11,293 nucleotides of DNA from Pelethousia sp034933245. GTDB lineage: Bacteria > Bacillota > Clostridia > Christensenellales > CAG-138. The stretch lies in NCBI GenBank assembly GCA_034933245.1, contig JAYFNX010000021.1, forward strand, positions 1 to 11,293, read 5' to 3'. Positions within the stretch are counted from its first letter, which is position 1. Each line of letters begins with the position of its first letter. Shown one piece after another: positions 7,750 through 11,293 of the stretch. The translations under genes were made by a program, and so were the position numbers. The notes below the pieces were generated by a model. That model worked only from the letters and a program-made list of their open reading frames with translations, was not told the DNA's origin and did not search any database.

Positions 7750-8350
7750 AATTTCTTCCATTCTGATAGAGTACTTTTTGTTCGAGGTCAAGACGGGCAT
7801 TACGGCTGAAGAACTGCCTGTCCATCATATATTGGAGATCTTGTGCCACATCCTCCACCGCCACCCCGCTTTCCTGTGCAAGATGCGCCAGCGAAACCGC
7901 ATTCTGCTTACCAAGCATTTCCTTATAGCAACGGATGCGCTTGTTCCGCGTGTCGTACTGATAGAAATAAAGGCCGCAGATAAGGGCGAGTGTCAGGCAG
8001 AGAATCCCACGGAACAGGAGAAGCGAACTGTGCGACTGGCATCCTTGAACCACCATGGCAATGCCGAGCAATACCAGGAGAGGAATGGGGAACTTGGCCG
8101 CGCGCAAGGCGCGCAGCAGGGACCGCTCACGGTTGGCCGCCGCCTCATTTTCCGCCGCCGTTTTAGCGGCGGAGTAGGACAGATATGCCTCGGCAGGCAT
8201 GTTGCTCTTTCTCTCCTGCCACATGTCCATCAGCTTGACGGCCAGCAGAACAAGCCCAAACTGACACCAGAAAATCAAGGCCAAGAGGATGACAGCCCAC
8301 ATGGCTTTGCGCTTAAAAAAAGATTTCTTTTCGGTGCTGTGCTTTTCCAT
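7748..8350 (-). CDS. Membrane protein with C-terminal winged-helix-like domain, function unknown
   Basis: The 200-residue product has a basic N-terminus, one membrane helix (about 16-39), an Ala/Glu-rich hydrophilic segment (45-85), two more hydrophobic helices (about 88-103 and 109-131) and a soluble C-terminal domain (about 140-197). That domain has the pattern 'YKEMLG..., LAHLAQESGV, VAQDLQYMMDRQFF, ARLDLEQKVLY', recalling the small helix-turn-helix-like module at the C-terminus of XpaC-like and other clostridial membrane proteins. This is pattern memory, not a search result. The start at 8350 has AAGGAG (8357-8362) six bases upstream; the ATG at 8365 lies before that site. It sits between the carrier and hydrolase genes with gaps of 27 and 10 bases, so it is probably co-expressed with them. 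It could be an assembly or regulatory partner of the carrier, but nothing in the sequence proves this. Confidence 0.75.
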   Translation of the reverse strand: MEKHSTEKKSFFKRKAMWAVILLALIFWCQFGLVLLAVKLMDMWQERKSNMPAEAYLSYSAAKTAAENEAAANRERSLLRALRAAKFPIPLLVLLGIAMVVQGCQSHSSLLLFRGILCLTLALICGLYFYQYDTRNKRIRCYKEMLGKQNAVSLAHLAQESGVAVEDVAQDLQYMMDRQFFSRNARLDLEQKVLYQNGRN

Positions 8351-8377
8351 GTCCCTCTCCTTCATCCATAGATTGGC

Positions 8378-9784
8378 TTAGAACGGCCCCCACTGAATCA
8401 TTTGGGCGATTACCATAAAGACAGCGGCGACTGCCGTCCAAATGCCAAACAGGGGCAGCATTGTTTTGATCCACTTCTCATAGGGAACACGTCCCAAGGC
8501 CAGCGTTGCCATAAAATAGCCGGATACCGGGTAGAAGATGTTGGAGAAACCATCGCCATATTGAAGGGCCAGCACCGCGGTTTGCCGGGTGACGCCCACC
8601 AAATCCGCCAACGGTGCCATGATAGGCATGGTAACAACCGTCTGGCCTGAGCCGGAGGGAATCAGGAAGTTCATGATGGTCTGCACAATCAGCATACCTA
8701 CCGCCGTTATTGCGCCAGGCAGGTTTTGCAGGACGGATGCCAGACCATGGATGATGGTATCGCTAATCAAGGTGCTGCTCATGATAACGGACACGCCGCG
8801 GGACAGGCCCACGATCAGTGCGCCGAGCAAGACCTGGTGGCAGCCTTCCAGGAAGGATTCACAGATCTCATCCCCGGTCATCCCGGAAATAAGGCCGGAT
8901 ACAATGGCCATGCCCATGAAAATGCCGCCGATCTCCGGCATATCCCATTTCCAGCTGAATACGCCCACGATCATGATGATAAACATGGCTAGGGCGGCCA
9001 GGCCGGCGATTTTTTGACGCGTGTTCAGGGTGATCTCCTGGGACATTTCGCCTTGAAGCTCAGCCCGCAAAAGCTTATCTTCTTCATAAACCAGGGATTT
9101 GGTGGGATCGTTGCGCACCTTTTTTGCATAGCGCATCACGTACATAACGCCCACAATGCCCACAGTGACCAGCGAAATAAGCCGGAATTGCCAGCCCGAC
9201 AAAAGCGGTAGGCCGGCGATGTTTTGGCCAACAATGGTGGTGAAGGGATTTGCTATGGCGGAGGTGAATCCGATGGCCGAGCCGCACAGGGCGGTGGCGC
9301 AGGCCGTCATGGAGTCAAAGCCCAGCATCAGCATAAGGGGCAGGATAATAGGCACATACACCATGGTCAGTTCGCACATGCCGATGAAGCAGTCGATGCT
9401 GGCGAACACGGCCATGAGGATGGGAATAAGCCAGATCCCTTTGTTCTTCATCCTTTTTGCCAGCCAGGAAATGATGCCGCCGATGGCGCCTGTTTTATTG
9501 ACGACATAGAAGCCGCCGCACACGCAGAAGGTCAGGACGACTACCCATCCGGCTTCCACAAACCCGCTGGGGAACGCCTTTAAAAAGTCCATCACGCCGG
9601 CTGGGTTGGACTCGACCACATGATACGAGGAAGGATCGATAATATTGCGCCCGGTGGTCTCATCGAAAACCCTGTCGTACTCGCCAGCTGGGATAAGGTA
9701 ACTAAGGATGGACACAGCCAGAATGATGGCATACAAAATGATGAAAATGTGCGGTACTTTCATTTTTTTCCGTGTGGATTCCAT
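8378..9784 (-). CDS. YfcC-family carrier (C4-dicarboxylate/amino-acid type, DcuC-like superfamily)
   Basis: This is a polytopic secondary transporter of 468 residues with about twelve hydrophobic segments. The family pattern is clear: an N-terminal helix ending in SYLIPAGEYDRV (28-39), the first re-entrant-like region with GFTSAIANPFTTIVGQNIAG (172-191), and the mirror region NFLIPSGSGQ (372-381) followed by QYGDGFSNIFYPVSGYF (408-424). The middle (about 220-258) is a charged cytoplasmic loop. GGGAGG (9791-9796) lies six bases before the ATG at 9784. Relatives are annotated as C4-dicarboxylate, arginine/ornithine or short-peptide carriers. The neighbouring M20 hydrolase suggests that the imported compound has an amide bond to be split inside the cell (inference). 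It is the first gene of the three-gene minus-strand cluster and follows a 131-base gap that may form a structured leader. Confidence 0.88.
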   Translation of the reverse strand: MESTRKKMKVPHIFIILYAIILAVSILSYLIPAGEYDRVFDETTGRNIIDPSSYHVVESNPAGVMDFLKAFPSGFVEAGWVVVLTFCVCGGFYVVNKTGAIGGIISWLAKRMKNKGIWLIPILMAVFASIDCFIGMCELTMVYVPIILPLMLMLGFDSMTACATALCGSAIGFTSAIANPFTTIVGQNIAGLPLLSGWQFRLISLVTVGIVGVMYVMRYAKKVRNDPTKSLVYEEDKLLRAELQGEMSQEITLNTRQKIAGLAALAMFIIMIVGVFSWKWDMPEIGGIFMGMAIVSGLISGMTGDEICESFLEGCHQVLLGALIVGLSRGVSVIMSSTLISDTIIHGLASVLQNLPGAITAVGMLIVQTIMNFLIPSGSGQTVVTMPIMAPLADLVGVTRQTAVLALQYGDGFSNIFYPVSGYFMATLALGRVPYEKWIKTMLPLFGIWTAVAAVFMVIAQMIQWGPF

Positions 9785-9796
9785 GAATTTCCTCCC

Positions 9797-9887
9797 AATT
9801 GATGTTTTTTCTAGGATTTCTAGTTGAAATCACAAGTTGTTCCAACGAACATACGGCAACCATGCCGGTTTACTTTGAACATCAATT
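9797..9887 (-). promoter_or_regulatory. Candidate structured mRNA leader before the YfcC gene
   Basis: On the minus strand AATTGATGTT (9887-9878) and AACATCAATT (9806-9797) are perfectly complementary over ten bases and enclose 71 bases. Inside are CGGCA-TGGT-TGCCG (9867-9854), a 4-bp hairpin GTTC-GTTG-GAAC (9850-9839) and GATTTC-AACTA-GAAATC (9831-9815). The distal arm of the outer stem directly abuts the ribosome binding site GGGAGG (9796-9791). The arrangement looks like a multi-branched junction closed by a basal stem, as in riboswitches and other leader elements, but it matches no class that I recognise. It has no T-tract, so any control would act on translation or on mRNA stability. TATTAT (9912-9907) could be a -10 box giving a leader of about 115 bases, but no -35 box is seen. 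Confidence 0.4.
9815..9831. repeat. Inverted repeat GATTTC-TAGTT-GAAATC
   Basis: Perfect 6-bp arms around five bases, inside the larger inverted repeat upstream of the YfcC gene. TTTCTAG also occurs twice in tandem here (9808-9814 and 9817-9823). It may be a leader hairpin or a dyad operator. Confidence 0.45.
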
Positions 9888-9915
9888 CATTCGAGATCCC
9901 CCCTTTATAATAGGT

Positions 9916-11293
9916 TTACCCGTCATCCGCCGGGCGTTCTCCTCCGGCCTCAGGGCCGGCAACGCGAGATGGCGGCATGAGCAAAGAAAACAGCACAAAA
10001 CACACCCCGCTTACGGCAATGGAAGGGAAGATGGTGTGTATGGTGGTTATACCTGGATAAAACACATCACAGAGCAAAACGGTAAAAGCACCACCTAACA
10101 TAGAGGCGATGGCGCCCGGCTGGGACGCCCTTTTCCAGTAATGGCCCGCAATATACGGCACAAAGGCGGTGGCGGCTTTCAGGGTATAGCTGAAACGTAT
10201 CAACTGTAAAATACCCTGTGTATTGAAAAGCGACAGAATAAAGCATAGGATGCTGACTGCGATCATAACGGTTTTTACCATGCCCAGAACCTGCTTGTCC
10301 GAGGCATTCGTCCGAACGTACTTTTTGTAGATGTCCACGCCGAATACCGTGCCGCAGACCAGAAGAGGGGAATCGATGGTGGACATGGTGGCTGCAAGAA
10401 CCCCTGTGAGCAGCAGCCCCGCCACGACCGGGGGCATATACTCCACGGCCAGCATTGGCAACGCATACCGGGTGCCCATGTTTGCGAAGGACTGTGCGTC
10501 GAAACGGCCTGTGCGAACAAGCGCCAGCATAATAACGCCTAAAACAGCCGGCATTAAAGCAAAGAGCAAAACGATCCCCGCGGTAAGCAGCGTACCCTGC
10601 CTGGCGGCCCTGGGGTTTTTGGCGGCAAAAAAGCGCGATACCGTAAGTTGGGTGCTGGAGAGGCTGGTGGTGAACATGACGATGAGGGACACGACGTAAA
10701 GCAGATCTCCATCCTGATAGAAAACCAGGGTTTCGGCTGGTACGGCGGCCACAACGTTTGACCAACCGCCGGCTAGCTGCATGGCATGTGGCACAACGAT
10801 GGCCATGCCTGCGAAGATAAGAAACATTTGTACAAAGTCGGTGGCGGAAATACTCCAAAGCCCACCGAGTACCGAGTAGGTGGTGACCACGACGGCCGAG
10901 ATGATCAGCCCCATCTGAAAATCAATGTTCAGCATCACGGAGATGATGGTGCCGGAGACCACATATTGGGCTACCGCGTCTCCCAGCAAAGATAGAATAA
11001 TCAGAACGGCTTGGATGGCCCCTGAAGCATCTCCGTACCGGCGCCGAAAAAACTCCGGGGTGGTTTTCACATTGTCGCGGCGTGCGGTTGGCGCCCAAAA
11101 GGCGAGCAGCGCATAGGAAACGCCCACGGCCACCACATACCAGGCACTGCGAATGCCAAAGCCCTCCATTCCCTGCTGCACCACGCCCAAGGAACTGCCG
11201 CCTCCTATTTCCGTTGCCGCCAGGGTAGCCGCTAGGATCCATGTTCCCAGAGACCGGCCTGCCACGACAAAGTCGGCATTGCTTTTAATCCGG
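9916..11293 (-). CDS. Sodium:solute symporter (SSS family), N-terminus beyond the window
   Basis: This is a Na+-coupled secondary transporter with the LeuT-like fold. The frame is open to the window edge and begins with RIKSNADFVVAGRSLG, which in this family follows the first membrane helix, so only about 30-50 N-terminal residues should be missing; 458 are visible. About eleven or twelve hydrophobic segments remain. Family signs, counted from the first visible residue, include ATEIGGGSSLG (26-36), YSVLGGLWSISATDFVQ (139-155) and the Na+-site helix LAATMSTIDSPLL (299-311), where Ser/Thr residues bind sodium. The C-terminus is a short Pro/Gly/Glu tail after SLLMPP. The substrate cannot be named; relatives carry amino acids, pantothenate, proline or sugars. 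It is 131 bases upstream of the YfcC gene on the same strand with no terminator between, so read-through is possible. Confidence 0.87.
   Translation of the reverse strand, partial: RIKSNADFVVAGRSLGTWILAATLAATEIGGGSSLGVVQQGMEGFGIRSAWYVVAVGVSYALLAFWAPTARRDNVKTTPEFFRRRYGDASGAIQAVLIILSLLGDAVAQYVVSGTIISVMLNIDFQMGLIISAVVVTTYSVLGGLWSISATDFVQMFLIFAGMAIVVPHAMQLAGGWSNVVAAVPAETLVFYQDGDLLYVVSLIVMFTTSLSSTQLTVSRFFAAKNPRAARQGTLLTAGIVLLFALMPAVLGVIMLALVRTGRFDAQSFANMGTRYALPMLAVEYMPPVVAGLLLTGVLAATMSTIDSPLLVCGTVFGVDIYKKYVRTNASDKQVLGMVKTVMIAVSILCFILSLFNTQGILQLIRFSYTLKAATAFVPYIAGHYWKRASQPGAIASMLGGAFTVLLCDVFYPGITTIHTIFPSIAVSGVCFVLFSLLMPPSRVAGPEAGGERPADDG

Noticed and set aside
7655..8371. A 238-codon open frame on the + strand opposite the membrane-protein and M20 genes
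   Set aside because: Its product is rich in His, Arg and Gln without a recognisable domain, it has no good ribosome binding site, and the opposite strand carries well-formed genes with proper start sites.
9854..9867. Hairpin CGGCA-TGGT-TGCCG as terminator of the sodium symporter gene
   Set aside because: The stem has only five pairs and no T-run follows on the minus strand; it fits better as part of the leader structure.
9907..9912. TATTAT on the minus strand as a firm promoter for the YfcC gene
   Set aside because: No -35 box is seen at 16-18 bases and there is no extended -10 TG, so it is mentioned only as a possibility under the leader entry.
10331..10699. Plus-strand frame opposite the sodium symporter
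   Set aside because: A shadow of a clear transporter gene, with no supporting start signal or domain.

Overview
The window looks like chromosomal DNA from a Gram-positive anaerobe of the Clostridia (Bacillota) with mid-range GC. This rests on strong AGGAGG-type ribosome binding sites, a Bce-type antimicrobial-peptide sensing and detoxification module, a YfcC-family carrier paired with an M20 hydrolase, and short intergenic gaps closed by classic hairpin-plus-T-tract terminators. No rRNA, tRNA, CRISPR array, insertion sequence or phage gene was seen. The species cannot be named from the sequence.

Left part (1-2020, + strand): the end of an ABC uptake operon of the NMT1/TauA/SsuA type. The first 57 bases hold an open frame ending in an ATGA overlap, probably the C-terminus of the ATPase. 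A substrate-binding lipoprotein, an inner-membrane permease and a strong intrinsic terminator (1984-2016) follow. The substrate is not evident.

Middle (2021-6484, + strand): a complete Bce-type module. An OmpR-family response regulator and a short two-helix 'intramembrane-sensing' histidine kinase overlap by 11 bases. About 100 bases later comes an ABC ATPase that overlaps an FtsX-type 10-helix permease by 8 bases. The gap between kinase and ATPase holds a full match to the BceR-type operator TNACA-N4-TGTAA, a second half-site 21 bp further on, and a plausible promoter. This suggests that the regulator drives the transporter genes when the permease and kinase sense a peptide antibiotic. A hairpin with an A-tract on one side and a T-tract on the other (6451-6484) ends this unit and can also serve the convergent genes to the right.

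Right part (6556-11293, - strand, read right to left): a sodium:solute symporter (N-terminus off the window), then a YfcC-family carrier, a 200-residue membrane protein with a C-terminal winged-helix-like domain, and an M20-family metallohydrolase resembling YgeY. The last three are packed within 10-27 bases of each other and are probably one operon for uptake and hydrolysis of a peptide or N-acyl amino acid (inference). The 131-base gap before the YfcC gene holds a perfect 10-bp inverted repeat enclosing smaller hairpins. Its distal arm directly abuts the YfcC ribosome binding site, making this the least explained element in the window and a candidate structured mRNA leader.
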